A DNA stretch of 64,000 bases from the NCBI GenBank assembly GCA_918026815.1, contig CAKJVC010000191.1, positions 372,001 through 436,000 of the forward strand. Direction: 5' to 3'. The notes under the pieces were generated by a model. It was not told where the DNA came from. It ran no database searches and saw nothing but the letters and a program-made list of their open reading frames with translations. Both the position numbers and the translations under genes were made by a program. This DNA comes from Chalara sp. BL73 (taxonomy: Eukaryota > Ascomycota > Leotiomycetes > Helotiales). Shown here one piece after another: positions 43,667 to 54,782 of this stretch (positions within the stretch are counted from its first letter, which is position 1; each line of letters opens with the position of its first letter).

Positions 43667-45916
43667 ATGGCCGGGTTGTCTCCAGAGTCAACTATATCCT
43701 TTTGCCCCAGATGCCAGCCTTTTAAACTCGACAGCGAAGCATTCAGCTTATCCCTGCTACAAAACCGACGAATGCATCAGCTGGGACAATACAAAGAAGT
43801 ATCGTCAAGACCAAGCTGTCCTCTTTGCCGATTTATTACGGCCACGTTTCGGGATGGTCCGGTCCCCCCCATTGTTCTCCGAGATAGCCATTTTCAAGGA
43901 TGCTGGAGTAGAATTTCGAATAATTCGCAACAAACATCTTTAACCATCTGGCTTGTTATGCCCTCTGAAGTGGATAAAGTTGAGCTGAACATTAGGCAAA
44001 TAGCAGATAATCAAAGCGTGGCTCAGGGATCAGGAAGGGTAATTGAAAATGATTCGATTGACGTAGAACTGGTTAAGAAATGGATCAACCTCTGCAGGAC
44101 AAAACACGACTGCAGCGCTATGACTATTAAAGGCTCCTCGCCCCGTTCATTACCTCCTGGCTTCATGGTCATAGACGTCTTGCGTAATTGTCTTGGCTCA
44201 TTGCCTGTTGGCTCGACATATTTAGCGCTGAGTTACGTTTGGGGTGAAAGCGTAAAGTTCAAGACCACCTCTAAGAATGTTGGCAGCCTTCATCAGGAGA
44301 ACTCGTTCCAGAGGATCTGGGACCAATTGAGCCCGACCATTCGAGATGCGGTTGAGTTCACTCGGATGATTCATCAGCGCTACCTATGGATTGATAGCTT
44401 GTGTATCATGCAGGATAATGCGACAAATTCGCAATCGAACATAGAAGCTATGGACTCAATATATCAACAAGCACTTCTAGTTATCACGGCTGCGGATGAC
44501 AAAGCAATGCAAAATGGCTTGCTTGGAATAATGACACCGAGAAAGTCCATGCAACATAGAACAGTGCTGCTACCTGGTCTGCCAGTCATGGCTACCTTTA
44601 ACTACTCTGCATACATGACTTCAGGTCTATATGGATCTCGAGGCTGGACGTATGTCAGGATTTGTGTTATTTTTATATGCATATACAATCGACTAACATA
44701 TTTTAGGTTCCAAGAAGAGCACTTGAGTACTCGGGCTCTCATTTTCATCAACAGTCAGGTCTACTTCTCCTGCCGCTCACATGTTTTTGCCGAAGACGTT
44801 CACGAAGGCGAAGATGCAGATCCAGACCAGACTTTAAAAGTTGTGCACATTGCAAAGAGATTCATACGCGATGGCGTAGCTTCGTCCATCTTGTACTTTC
44901 AAGCAGTTCAGGAATACACGTTAAGGAACCTGACCTTCACTTCTGACAAACTCAATGCGTTCAGGGGAGTCGAGAACGTTTTGAACCAGGTACTTAAAAC
45001 AGGCTCGATGGCCGGACTTCCTGGTTGTATATTTGACATCACTTTGCTTTGGCAGCCGAATGGCAGATCCAGCCGTAATGTCGAGTTTCCGTCTTGGTCA
45101 TGGGCGGGGTGGACCAGTTCCGTCCATTGGGCTGGCGATACCCTAGATCTGGCCTCGTATGGGTACTTCGCAACACCGGAACAAGAGCGACTGCACTTGA
45201 CGAATTGGTTGAGAGAGCGAACCTGGATTGATTGGTACCGCTATACTCCAGAAGACGGTATTGTGCCAGTATGGGTCGTTCCAAGTGGCTTGCACAACGA
45301 CGACTCGCATATTGGATATGACCCGGCAGCAGTCACTGAAGCCGACCTCTATGGCCGTAAAGGCAAGACTGACCCTATCATATCCCATTATAGATCTATG
45401 AGTGACGCCAAGGCTCCTTTGTTGACCAAATTGGCCAAAGTGGCACCAGAAATCCTGGCTCTGGGATTCCACACCCTCTTGGCCCAGTTTCAGATTCGAG
45501 CTTCAGATGCGTACCTCCGATATGGTAGTATAGACAAACCCTGGGATCCGAATGGCCGAGCGGTGTTCCTCCTACACAACAAGAAATCTCAACCCTGCGG
45601 ATATGTCTTGCTTGGTGATATGTGGACAACCAAGTACTCGAAGGACAAGCCATACGACTTCTTAATGCTTTCTGAGGCTAATTATAGTTGCCAGTGGAGG
45701 CGACCGCATGAGGATCATCCGTATAAGAAATACTACGGGTTCGGACCTGATTGGGAAGAGTTCTACATCATGATGGTGGAGTGGAAAAATTTGATAGATA
45801 TAGGCGGCGATGAAATGAAAGTTGCAGAGAGGGTTGGGCTGGGGAGAGTGCTGAAGGAATCAATCTGGGACTCTTGTGGCAGCGATCCAATCTGGACAGA
45901 GATTGTGCTTGTTTGA
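43667..45916 (+). CDS. HET-domain protein
   Basis: CDS join(43667..44649, 44707..45916), 730 residues. The 57-bp intron (GTATGT donor, GACTAAC branch, TTTTAG acceptor) is a multiple of three and has no stop, so the unspliced frame is also open; splicing joins SRGWT to FQEEHLSTRALIF, the normal HET sequence. N-terminal CPRC (13-16) and CPLC (51-54) resemble a zinc-binding pair seen in many HET proteins. HET motifs: FMVIDVLRNC, YLALSYVWG (185-193), RYLWIDSLCIMQD (238-250), and later FPSWSWAGW. The C-terminal third is longer than in the other three HET genes here, with no second domain recognised. Expected role: non-self recognition and cell-death signalling. It is followed, on the same strand, by the Hsp70-like gene. 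Confidence 0.92.
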   Translation: MAGLSPESTISFCPRCQPFKLDSEAFSLSLLQNRRMHQLGQYKEVSSRPSCPLCRFITATFRDGPVPPIVLRDSHFQGCWSRISNNSQQTSLTIWLVMPSEVDKVELNIRQIADNQSVAQGSGRVIENDSIDVELVKKWINLCRTKHDCSAMTIKGSSPRSLPPGFMVIDVLRNCLGSLPVGSTYLALSYVWGESVKFKTTSKNVGSLHQENSFQRIWDQLSPTIRDAVEFTRMIHQRYLWIDSLCIMQDNATNSQSNIEAMDSIYQQALLVITAADDKAMQNGLLGIMTPRKSMQHRTVLLPGLPVMATFNYSAYMTSGLYGSRGWTYVRICVIFICIYNRLTYFRFQEEHLSTRALIFINSQVYFSCRSHVFAEDVHEGEDADPDQTLKVVHIAKRFIRDGVASSILYFQAVQEYTLRNLTFTSDKLNAFRGVENVLNQVLKTGSMAGLPGCIFDITLLWQPNGRSSRNVEFPSWSWAGWTSSVHWAGDTLDLASYGYFATPEQERLHLTNWLRERTWIDWYRYTPEDGIVPVWVVPSGLHNDDSHIGYDPAAVTEADLYGRKGKTDPIISHYRSMSDAKAPLLTKLAKVAPEILALGFHTLLAQFQIRASDAYLRYGSIDKPWDPNGRAVFLLHNKKSQPCGYVLLGDMWTTKYSKDKPYDFLMLSEANYSCQWRRPHEDHPYKKYYGFGPDWEEFYIMMVEWKNLIDIGGDEMKVAERVGLGRVLKESIWDSCGSDPIWTEIVLV

Positions 45917-47409
45917 CCAGAAATACAAATGCTCTTCCAACTGGACATAAGTCTTGTTTTGCATTTGATGTGCATGGGCTCTCTCATCAACATTCAAAAC
46001 AAGATCAGAGCTGAAGACAGAACTGGCGAATACGTGATACTTGTTTCCATATCATATGAAGATAACTAAAGGGCCCTCGATGAAGAAGATTCTCAATTCT
46101 CCATCAAGACAGTAGCCTTGTCTAACCTTCGAAAAGTTTCCATACCGATCCGAGGTATACAACATTGATTATGACGGTGCGCCGCCTGGGTGATGTTATG
46201 GGTGACACCTAGAGTTGTTATTGGGATTGACTGGAGAGCGTGGTATAGCTAGAGTCCTCATCGGGTTTTGAAGTGGAGTTTCTGAAGTGGTCGCAATCCT
46301 CACATTCCGTAGTGATACACTGATCTTCTCTAAAGGCTTTTCGAAACCATTAGGAACAGGTGTTGTAGGATGCAGTCCCGTTCACTTCAAATATAGCTGG
46401 CAGCTATGCAAGTTTAGCAAATCCTATTTTTACAAGGCCTAAGTGCTTGCTGGTGGAAATAGTCTGGCAGCCTTGAAGAACACACTTGGACGCTTTCAGC
46501 TTCCGACGACGATCCTTTGATCCTTCTTTATAATTGCTGTGGCTTCAGGATGTACCAGCCACCGACTATCCATTCAAAATGTCCCACCGTAGCTACGAAC
46601 TCAAGTAAGAATACATGTGGCAATATGCAAGCAGAAGTTAGTGGTCATGAACACCTATGCAGAGCTGATCTTGTAGAAAGTAACATAACCACGCGGAAAG
46701 AGATGAGGGAAAAAGATACTATTTCTGGAACAATATTTTTAGACTTTAGAATTTCCATCAAAGTTTACAGCCCTTACAGCCAGATGGCGATGCAACGCGT
46801 GTTGTGTTGGTGCTACTGAAGCACCTCAGTCGCTTCTTCGCAGAGAAATTCAGGGGTTGGCATTCAAGCTAGTCACCGACCATCCAGTGCTTGTGTATGT
46901 ATTACTGTATGCAGGTTTAGCTTGGTTTTTGAAATCTGTCAGCCAGCCTTATTAAAAAAGAACGTTAACTGCGCGTCATACCTATATTTCGCAAAATGCT
47001 TTATTGAAAAACGATCCATTTATATAAGAATTGTTTTTAATTGTTCTTGTAATTAGGGCCAACTTTTGCTAGTATACTAAATATAATCACTATTTATGTG
47101 ACACTGTAACAACGTTTCTAGAATACAAAAAAAGGCAGCGAAGTAAAGGCTAATTACGCTCTTTATTATAATATAGTTTTAGTGTACTATATAAACATTA
47201 TTGTAATGCAATGTAAATAACAGTGTTAAATATTTCCCAAGGGTTATTTTCTGGATGGGCAAAGCTGACAGTTTTCAAAAACCAACTGGATACAGGAATA
47301 CACACAGCCCCTTCCAAGCCCTGCGGCAGACATAAACGATTTATCCTCAAGAGTGCGGCTCGAAGTCTTCACATCCAGCATTCAGCAACCATCGAATGCT
47401 CAGAACATC
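45917..47409. other. Spacer with AT-rich patch
   Basis: No gene is supported. AT content rises from about 46960 to 47230, listed separately. The last part forms the promoter of the Hsp70-like gene. Confidence 0.55.
46960..47230. repeat. AT-rich island
   Basis: Mostly A/T with words such as TTATAATATAG and TGTACTATATAAACA; no open frame or terminal repeat. Probably a worn repeat. Confidence 0.4.
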
Positions 47410-48693
47410 ATGATGATTTCTCACCGTTATCTCTTGTCCCTGCTCACAGTGAGCGCATTCGCGGCCACAGGTCGACCACCCCGTTTTGAACCCCTACCTC
47501 TCTGCTCGGAATGTGTTCCCGTTGAAGATATTCAGGCACCTGGTATTGGAATTGATTTGACAACCTCTTATGCGACAGCCGCTATCAGATATTACAATGG
47601 CTCTCTCGTGGATCTCGGAAAGGTTAGTTTGCAGCATTTCGCAAGAAGCCCAACGGCAGGAAGCTCAGAGTTGCCTCCAGGTCGATGCGCCTCATACATA
47701 CGTTGAACTCATGTCCCGTTTGTCAAACTACTCTTCCACAACTTCATGGTAGGAATATTGTTCATACTACTGAGACCATAGCGCTAATAAGTGCTCAGCA
47801 CTGACAGCGCCTGGGACCAACTTCAATGCTCCTTAGCACATGCTAAGAGGCGCTTCAACAAACTTCGTGGCGTTCCTGCCACCACTGACGTGGGAATTAT
47901 CGCAAATTTAACTTCGCAACTTCGAGTGACGATAAACAACAAGCTCGGGTCCAACAGTTTCGAAAGAGTCTTCGTGGTAGTTCCGCGCCTACCTGGTCTT
48001 TTCTGGGAGGATGTCAGTGATGCCCTTGAATATTCTGGCTTCAGGGGTATCATTAGTAATAAACAAATGGGGGATCTAGTTTCAGAAATAAGCGCCTCAT
48101 TTGCGGGTATGGGGTATGGTCTATGCGAACACTATGACGACCCTGATACATGCGAGGGCGAGGAGGCTGAAATGCCTTATTCCCACATACTCGAACTCAG
48201 TTTGAGCCGCGTATCTTTCGACGCGGCATATACTTACATGCAATCTGCCTGGCGAAGTGACATCGAACACCAGAGATTCCGGTTCGATTTGGGCCTTGAC
48301 AATCTCCCTCATGATCAATACGACAGGGAGGTTTACTGGGAGAACATCCGAAAGACCATTGTGGAGATTGGTAAAGCATCATACCGGCCACTGACACATG
48401 TCTTAATGCTTGGAGATGTTGTCGACAACCATGAATACATCCGGACAGTTCAAGATGCACTGATGGAGCTAATCCCGTACGAGGTAACAAGGGCATCCAT
48501 AATGCCATTTGCTAAGAATCACCAATCACTGAATTCGCTATACGTTGCGGCAAGAGGCGCTGCTGAATTTGCCAAGCGTATGCAGGAGGCTCCTCAAGGA
48601 TGTAAAGAATCTCCCCAGTGCAGGAAAAATCGCCATCCTCAGAGTATGTATACGGATATGAAAGATCAAGCGATCTTGAACGAGGAGCTCTAA
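47410..48693 (+). CDS. Secreted Hsp70/actin-fold ATPase-like protein
   Basis: CDS join(47410..47622, 47681..47748, 47799..48693), 391 residues; introns of 58 and 50 bp fit the frame. The protein starts with a signal peptide (MMISHRYLLSLLTVSAFA). APGIGIDLTTSYATAAI (43-59) resembles the phosphate-1 loop of Hsp70 (G-I-D-L-G-T-T-x-S), with Thr in place of the loop glycine. Later pieces correspond loosely to the Hsp70 fold: VFVVVPRLPGLFWEDVSDALEYSGF (the phosphate-2 side, long segment quoted only in part elsewhere) and LTHVLMLGDVVDNHEYIRTV near the adenosine motif. No D-L-G-G-G-T motif or substrate-binding domain was seen, so ATP turnover is doubtful. It sits between two HET genes that face it from both sides. 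Function unknown. Confidence 0.7.
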
Positions 48694-49624
48694 GATATTA
48701 GACTAAACACATGATTAAAACAAAATTTTACTCCGAAAGTAGCAGTTCGTTATACATCAATAACTCTGAACATCCTTACTTCTTTATAGTTTCAATCCTG
48801 CCCTGAGAGGTTCATTAGTCTTCCGGGTTGCTCTAACTATGGATGAATCATCCTTTGGGAAACCTTCCCCAGCTCCACTTCTGATCAAGCAGGACTCATT
48901 TTTCAAGTAACTCTCTTCCCGGCCTTTGTAACTGACAGGCTGAATTTTCCCTCTCAGAGTAGATTTGCCATTTCACGGGGTTAAAATCCGGGAACGAAAA
49001 TGGGTTGTAGGTATAAGTTATGAGCCCATGTGTCACAAATCACATGTCTAGAGATAAGATGCCCTAGAACACCACGGGACATGTCCTAAATAGTCTCGTT
49101 GTATTTAGCTTGTTATATTAAAATGTTGTTTTAAGGACGCAATACAAGAATCATTTAAACAGTCGGCTGTTTATATAATTTTAATAAGCCCCAAAGCCGT
49201 TAAAAAGTTTAAAAAGCGAAACTTTATACTTGTGTAACTTGTATTTAGTTTAATAATAATCGAAATTGAGGATGATGGGAAGCAAAATTAAGGATTTTAT
49301 GGGAAAGGTTGAGGTCTACCATAAGACCAACAAGTAAGTTTCAGGCTCCCGCTACATAAATTGTTCGAGGGTGTTGTGTTTCTGAAGGCTGTTCCAATGC
49401 TATTGGAGAGAGGACCTGCCATACACATGTATAAATGCAGAAATTTACAGGTAAGCACTGTATTATATCGATTACATGCCCCCCTTTGTTGTATATCACG
49501 TGGCGAATACTGGGATTTGGATGCCTACAAACTTGCAACGTTGATAATGTACGAGAGTATAAATGCCAAATGGTCCACATTTGTTTCTTCTATCTTTCGT
49601 CAAGGCCGCATCCCTACTGGTCGC
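48694..49624. other. Spacer with AT-rich patch
   Basis: 3' flanks of the converging Hsp70-like and HET genes. AT-rich from about 49110 to 49270. No gene supported. Confidence 0.55.
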
Positions 49625-51662
49625 TTACACTATGCAAATAGTGTATCGATTCTTGTTGTCCTTCTCCTCGTAGTACTTAGGTGAAATGTTATTCTGACGA
49701 AATGCCGCATGCATTCTTGCATAGTCTCGCCAACTATAGTATGCCCTCTTTAGCTTTCTATCACGCCTAAAAATGAACTCATCATGATAGCATCCAACGC
49801 GCTTGAACTCGCCATTTACTCGACCAGTAGGGCTAAGCAGGAGTCCCGCAATGTAAGGCCGAACCAGCATCCAACTCTCTGGTTTGCAATCTATTTTCCC
49901 TTCCATCGGCATGCAGAAGACAGTTTGTCCCTCATAAACTGAATTGCCGTCGAAGTTAAGAATTAAGCCCTTTATCACCAATCCATTGCAACTGAACCTC
50001 AATGCATACTCTTGCCTATAAAAAAGATCTATTACTTCTGGTGGTGCGAGCGAGATGGTGGCCTTAAACATTCTGCCGCGTACCCGTAGAAGTCCACTAG
50101 TAACAGGGCCAAATTGGTCACCTATAGTTTCTGACTTGGCATCTAGGATATCTACTCGAGAATGAAGGCTCCTCTCCGATGGTCGACAAACTGTTTTGCC
50201 ATCAGGTATGCAAGCCCAACTCCAAGAAGGTGCGAGATCTGTCTTTTTAAACCCTCGAGATGCTTCAGCTACGTACCAGGTCAAACCGTGCGGCATGTCG
50301 TTACGCCAATGTCCAGCAAAATATTGATCTTTGGAGGTAGCAAAGCTTTTTGCCAGTCCTGCGATTGCCACTAACCGATCGCTCTTTTGAGTCAGCGAAC
50401 CTTTAGAATACTCCCAGACCAGCCACCACCAAGCCTCAAATCGATCACTAGATTCTGCATTCTCTCGAGCCTTGGCTATTTGTTTCTGCCTGTGAGACCA
50501 CTGCGAATCCCAGGGCTTTCCATCTGGAAATATTTCTGAGGCGCAGAGCTGAGAACACTCCCAGTAGATTTGATCTTGACTGAAATGAATAGTTCTTGAC
50601 GAAAGGCGTCGCTCTTGAAGCGCCCATGCCCGCAAATTCAAAGGCTGAAATTGAAAGTCATAGAACCAGTGCTTTGGTTGCGAGATGAAGTACTCCTCAT
50701 CGGGATGATCAGGTGACCTCACTGAGATACCGTTCAACTCAATCGGGTTCCTTTCTCGGAATAAGCCATCATCGGCAGTGGCAGAGGATGATGCGGCAAT
50801 ATTGAGATAAGAGTGGCCATAAACCTGCGACATCGTCAAAGACTCACGAAGCCAGTCCTCATTGCCAGTAGAGTCTTGAATAATACACAAAGCGTCAATC
50901 CACACGTATTGAATGTTAAGTGATTGGGTAAACACGACAGCGTCTTGTAAAGTCCTTGGTAGGTTTGAGAAAATAATTCCATTTTTAAAGTTATTATAGC
51001 TACTCTGTTGAAGCTTCTCAAATCGAGGATCAGGGCCCCAGCAGTAACTCATAGTAGTGTACTTGGCCCCCGCCAGATGTTTAGGGTTGTCTTCCAGTCG
51101 AAGCAACTCTTGGGATACATCTACCAGTCGTGTAGGATGCCATGTTGCATCCTCTCCGTGACGTAGCTGTCCACAAAATTCGTGGTGAGTGTTGCATTGA
51201 CTCAACCATGCGTGAATTCTAGGTAGAGAACTTTCTAGTCTCGTGCTTGTCGTCGAAACAGTTTGGGGAATTACACTGTGTCTCGTCAAGTCTAAAGTGA
51301 TAGGTAAGCTGAGATGCATCTCTTCGATCATATTCTTTGGACGTACCAGACATACGACTCAGACTCAGATTAACCATGGTACCATTCATTTCGACATCTA
51401 AATCGAGAATCCGAAGTCGATTTTCCAGAATAGGGTTTCCAAACAGCTCTATCTCATATTGTCTAGCACTTGGTAACAGCCCTTCTCCCGACCAGTGATT
51501 AATGCTTTGTGTTGGGCAGGCAGCCAGAAAAGCACAAAATTCACAAGAAGACTGTTTTAATATCTCAGGTCCGTACAGGTTGGTCCCCCGGAACCCTTTT
51601 TTCTTGCCCAACTTATTCCGCCATGGCGAATTAAATAATCTCGCGCACTCACCACATAACAT
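49625..51662 (-). CDS. HET-domain protein, two exons
   Basis: CDS complement(join(49625..51291, 51347..51662)), 660 residues. The 55-bp intron uses GTACGT; a GTATGT donor 9 bp upstream also keeps frame, differing by three residues. Exon 1 begins MLCGEC and has a second pair CEFC at about 40-43. HET motifs: TRLVDVSQELL, YTTMSYCWGPD, YVWIDALCIIQDS, LRAWALQERRLSSR and APSWSWACIPDG, with the typical C-terminal LLLSPTGRVNGEFKRVGCY. Full length and intact. It is transcribed toward the Hsp70-like gene. Expected role: incompatibility or self/non-self signalling; no partner domain is fused. Confidence 0.92.
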
Positions 51663-52390
51663 GTCGTAAGACTGCTTCTAAGCTCATTACTGATAGGTCA
51701 AATGGAATCATAGGTTGTGTGCTAAAATGGCTGACAATTTGGTGTTGGCCTGTCAAGCGTTTTCAACAGTCGAGATCAGATCATTTCGGGACTTGGTTAG
51801 GGTGCACTTGACTTTGACACTAACTCATAAGACGGAATAAAATACACTAATCATGCCAGCGAAATCTGGCTGCTCGTTGTGAGAGGATGATGGAAAGAAA
51901 TGGATGCGAGGCTGCTAGTAATATGTGAGATGTGGTTCAAGTTAGCTAGTACTAAATTGGTTAGCGCATACTGTATCTGCTGTCATCCTTTCTTGTCAAC
52001 GTCCAGCGTGGCTCTTTTCCTCCACGAATTACTTCAACCATTATCTACAAAGTCTCGGATTAACAACGTATCCCAATATAGGATATCATGGATAAATAAT
52101 TTTGATTGGCTTTGTCGGATATTGCCGGGATTGCAGGGAGTTTAGCAAGAACATTGTCAGCAATGCTACCCGAGATATTAGAACTCAACATAAGAGTAAA
52201 TCTTATACCATATAATAATCTCTCTACACAGGCTTCCATTGTCATATTGTTCACATGCATTCAATCTGCTCAGTACAAAATGCTACTTATCTTCTATCCA
52301 CAGCCTCGAGGCTGGGTCTCACCTTAAAAGAACTCGCTACCGCCGCATCCCATAAAGTAAAACGGCCTCCCACTCATGAACACCAAGCGT
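51663..52390. other. Upstream region of the HET gene
   Basis: Promoter sequence of the minus-strand HET gene; no gene or repeat is supported. Confidence 0.55.
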
Positions 52391-53043
52391 CACCCTCCAA
52401 GCCGTAATCACTGACTCAAACCTTCATGAACAATACACCATGTTCGACGTTGATCCCGCAGCAAGCATCAGATCAGCGGCCTCAGAAATGACAACCGACC
52501 TCAATGGCGTCGGACTAGATTACCTCATCTACTTCGCAGTAACCCGAGAGCCGGACACTTGCACAAATATCCAAGACAAGCACTTTCCACGAGAAGCGTT
52601 CTCAACAAACTTCATCGGCACGAGGTAAATCCGCGGCTTCCTCCCTCTCCTCAGCCGCAGAGCAGCCACATATATACAAACTTTCTCCTCTTCTCCTGGA
52701 TCAGCTCACCACGGCGCAAGATCAAACCCCCACGTTCGTACCATATCTGGCATATAACAGCAGCGCGAGCGCGCATATTCTGACCGCTCTATGGTCGAAC
52801 GGGCTGAAAAGATGAGGGTTCCTGTATTTACGTGCAGAGCCTGGGGAAAATAAAGATAGCGCTGGCAGGTGGGGGATAAAGGTAGATCTATGCGTGGGAA
52901 ATGGCGCAAAGGAGGTCCTGAAGATCGCCAAGGAGGCGAGGCAAGCGGAAACCAAGATGAACAGGAATATTCTCGTCCAAGGGTGCGAAGAATGGTGGGG
53001 CCATTGGAGAGCAGGTACGAATGGAGTGGATCATCCTTGGTGA
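52391..53043 (+). pseudogene. Frame-shifted coding remnant, unknown family
   Basis: Three protein-like blocks lie in order on the plus strand. The first (to 52625) reads VTLQAVITDSNLHEQYTMFD and GVGLDYLIYFAVTREPD. The second, in a different frame from 52657, reads LSPLLLDQLTTAQDQTPTF and AHILTALWSNGLKR, then a TGA at 52813-52815. After it the same frame continues with YLRAEPGENKDSAGRWGIKV and KEVLKIAKEARQAETKMNRN up to TGA at 53041. No in-frame intron joins the first two blocks. The third block is faintly like an acetyltransferase core but this is not secure. Confidence 0.45.
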
Positions 53044-53593
53044 CGCATTTCTGCATTGGGTTCGATATGCCGTTGCCGAATACTTGCTGGCTTCTGTAGC
53101 GTGAAGAGTGGCGGCTTTTCTACACCAACTTGATGTAATTGGCAAGGTACCTCCTGAGGTCCTTGATTCGCGAGAAAGTATTAGATAACATCGTCAGGCG
53201 AGTAGCATTCCATTACTGTTCATTCATGCTGATAATGCGGAATTAAAGATACACTTGCCCTTCTGCCATATCGCGTAATAGAGGTACAGTGGGCGATGGA
53301 AACATATGAAGTTTTATTGGACAACCAGTAACTTTCAGTAGAATCGTCTCCACCACATGCCCCATTAGGTAATGTGCAAGGTTCAGAAAATTACTGACAC
53401 TCATGTCAAAGTATTTATTTATTTTTTTTTTTTTTTGGGTTGTGAGTAATGGCTTCAATACTACATGAGAGATTCTCGCATTTCTAAGGTCGCTGCCTAT
53501 GCAACCTTGAAGGCGAGCAAGGACACATTCTCTAATAACTCCTGACAAAGACATACCATGCGCCGCACAATAACCGAGAGAATAAGTTCTAAA
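53044..53593. other. Spacer
   Basis: No gene supported. A poly-T run of about 16 lies at 53421-53437. Confidence 0.55.
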
Positions 53594-54782
53594 TTATGGC
53601 GTTGTATTGCCTGTCTTAAGGAAGCTAAAAACGCTCTGCCTGAGTTTACTGAGAATCAATCCCATCTCGTTGACGACAAATTGAGGGTCATCTAAATGTA
53701 TGAGATGACCAGAGCCTTCAGCAGGTATTGGACCACGCCTGAGGTGTTCCGCAGTAATGTTAAGTAAAGCACCACCATTTTGGTGCCATGCTGGAATTAA
53801 ATAGGTGCGGATCAAAGTCTCATCTGCGCTGGTAGCCTATGAAAATGTTAGCTATTAAGATATGCTGAAGGGTACTTTGGCTTACATCTTTCATCTGACG
53901 TGCGAAAATTTCGGGGTCGTGCAAAATGACCGTGATGCATGGAGTATTTGGTTTAGGGCCAACAAGCTTAGGGAGATGGGATAATGGAAAGTATTTCTGA
54001 ATGTTTCCTAACCACAGCCCTTCTCGATTCGAGCCCATGGGATGGTATGCAGATTCTAGTTTCCTTCTCGTCTGTTCAAGTATGCCACAGTTAATGCCCC
54101 CAGGCAAGGTACTTTTGTTGTAGCCGGGTGCAATAGGGTTTGGGAAAAGAGACAGGATATCTTTATCCGCGATGATGGGGTCGAGAAGTAGAAGGCCACC
54201 AACTGTCCTGGGAAACGTTTGTGCATATAGTCTTGCAATATGACACCCAACAGAACTTGCCACAATGCAAAGTCGTAACGCGTTGACGTCTTGTCGCGAC
54301 ACGCCTAGCCTCATCTCTCCGATCTTCTCTATCAGACCACGCAGATCATAAACAGCATCGAGGACATCCCTCCTCCCACTGTTACCGGAAGAACTCTTGC
54401 CTTGCCCTACTCGGTCGTACATCAGAATAGGCGGGGAGTTCCTGGAGGCATTCTGTTGAGATATGAGGCTCATGAGCGGATACCACGAGCTTTGAGGACA
54501 GTCGACGCCATTGAGGAAGATGATGAGCGTTCGAAGAGGAGCACCCGGAGCAGCCTTTATAAATGTGCAACTCAACTGCACTGCAGGATCTCTATTCAGA
54601 TCAATCTGGAGTTGCTCCATGTTAGGACAATCGAGGAGGGAGTTGATAGTTATCATTCTTCCATTTGTAAAGCATAAGACCGAGCCAGTTTTTGCATAGC
54701 GGTAAAAACTGAAGCAGGCAGAAGGGCTTTTCAAGCTGGGAATAGCGACATTTTTGATGAGGAAAAGGCAAGTTAATTCCAA
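53594..54782 (-). CDS. Alpha/beta hydrolase-fold protein
   Basis: CDS complement(join(53594..53836, 53886..54782)), 379 residues, with a 49-bp intron (GTAAGC donor) between phase-0 exons. The fold is suggested by LIIFLNGVDCPQSSW (oxyanion side), ILMYDRVGQGKSS, the nucleophile elbow IVASSVGCHIARLYAQ (Ser177; the usual first Gly is Ala), GLLLLDPII, and a C-terminal EGSGHLIHLDDP whose His343 is the likely base. Substrate unknown: fungal members include esterases, epoxide hydrolases and secondary-metabolism enzymes. The N-terminal 20 residues are moderately hydrophobic but do not form a clear signal peptide. It is divergently placed relative to the Bcs1 gene, about 970 bp apart. Confidence 0.8.

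Noticed and set aside
52706..53056. Minus-strand frame of 116 codons
   Set aside because: Antisense to the plus-strand coding remnant, which has better protein character.
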